From assembly GCA_964016985.1 (NCBI GenBank), contig OZ024835.1:65928828-65992827 (forward strand): a stretch of DNA of 64,000 bases. Direction: 5' to 3'. The DNA is not shown here. This stretch comes from Anodontia alba. Its lineage: Eukaryota; Mollusca; Bivalvia; Lucinida; Lucinidae. More notes on this DNA, generated by a model, which was not told the origin of the DNA, searched no databases, and saw nothing but the letters and a program-made list of their open reading frames with translations. How positions within the stretch are numbered: position 1 is the first letter of the stretch.

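Overview
This window looks like nuclear DNA of a marine invertebrate, most likely a bivalve mollusc. The reasons are AT-rich sequence, intron-rich genes with GT/AG splice sites, dense non-autonomous DNA transposons with long central palindromes, tRNA-derived SINEs, decayed non-LTR retrotransposons and long microsatellites. No prokaryotic gene organisation is visible. The species assignment is an inference from repeat style and protein divergence; no search was run.

Two genes are recognised. On the minus strand at 5031-5803 lies the first coding exon of a T-box transcription factor of the T-brain/Eomes/Tbr1 class. It stops at a splice donor inside the T-box, and its remaining exons should lie beyond position 1. 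On the plus strand, from 12802 to past the right edge, lies the WASH complex subunit 2 gene (WASHC2, also called FAM21). I place 28 coding exons with consistent phases, giving 1060 complete codons. They encode the conserved WASH-binding head (exons 2 to about 8), then an acidic tail with repeated L-F-acidic-L-F (LFa) motifs. In known FAM21 these motifs bind the retromer subunit VPS35 and bring the actin-nucleating WASH complex to endosomes. The C-terminus is not in the window. The two genes are divergent, 7.0 kb apart. Between them, two phase-compatible plus-strand exons (11424-11559, 11745-11854) suggest an unrecognised gene or gene fragment.

Layout: 1-5030, intergenic or T-box intron, with a minus-strand LINE fragment and a three-level nest of DNA elements; 5031-5803, T-box exon 1; 5804-12801, divergent intergenic region with microsatellites, hairpin elements, two LINE 3' ends and the two unknown exons; 12802-64000, WASHC2, whose introns make up about 94 percent of its span and are filled with repeats.

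The most unusual material is in the WASHC2 introns. (1) Long near-perfect hairpins recur tens of times, and the same hairpin cores sit inside elements with different terminal repeats (TTAA-flanked piggyBac-like, TA-flanked pogo-like and others), as if the palindromes were exchangeable modules. (2) Fragments of the gene's own exons 4, 17 and 20 are duplicated in the neighbouring introns with splice sites retained, including a minisatellite built from the exon 4 splice donor. (3) The intron after exon 24 is a minisatellite that stays open in the exon's frame for 209 codons, so retention would add a Gln/Pro-rich tail.
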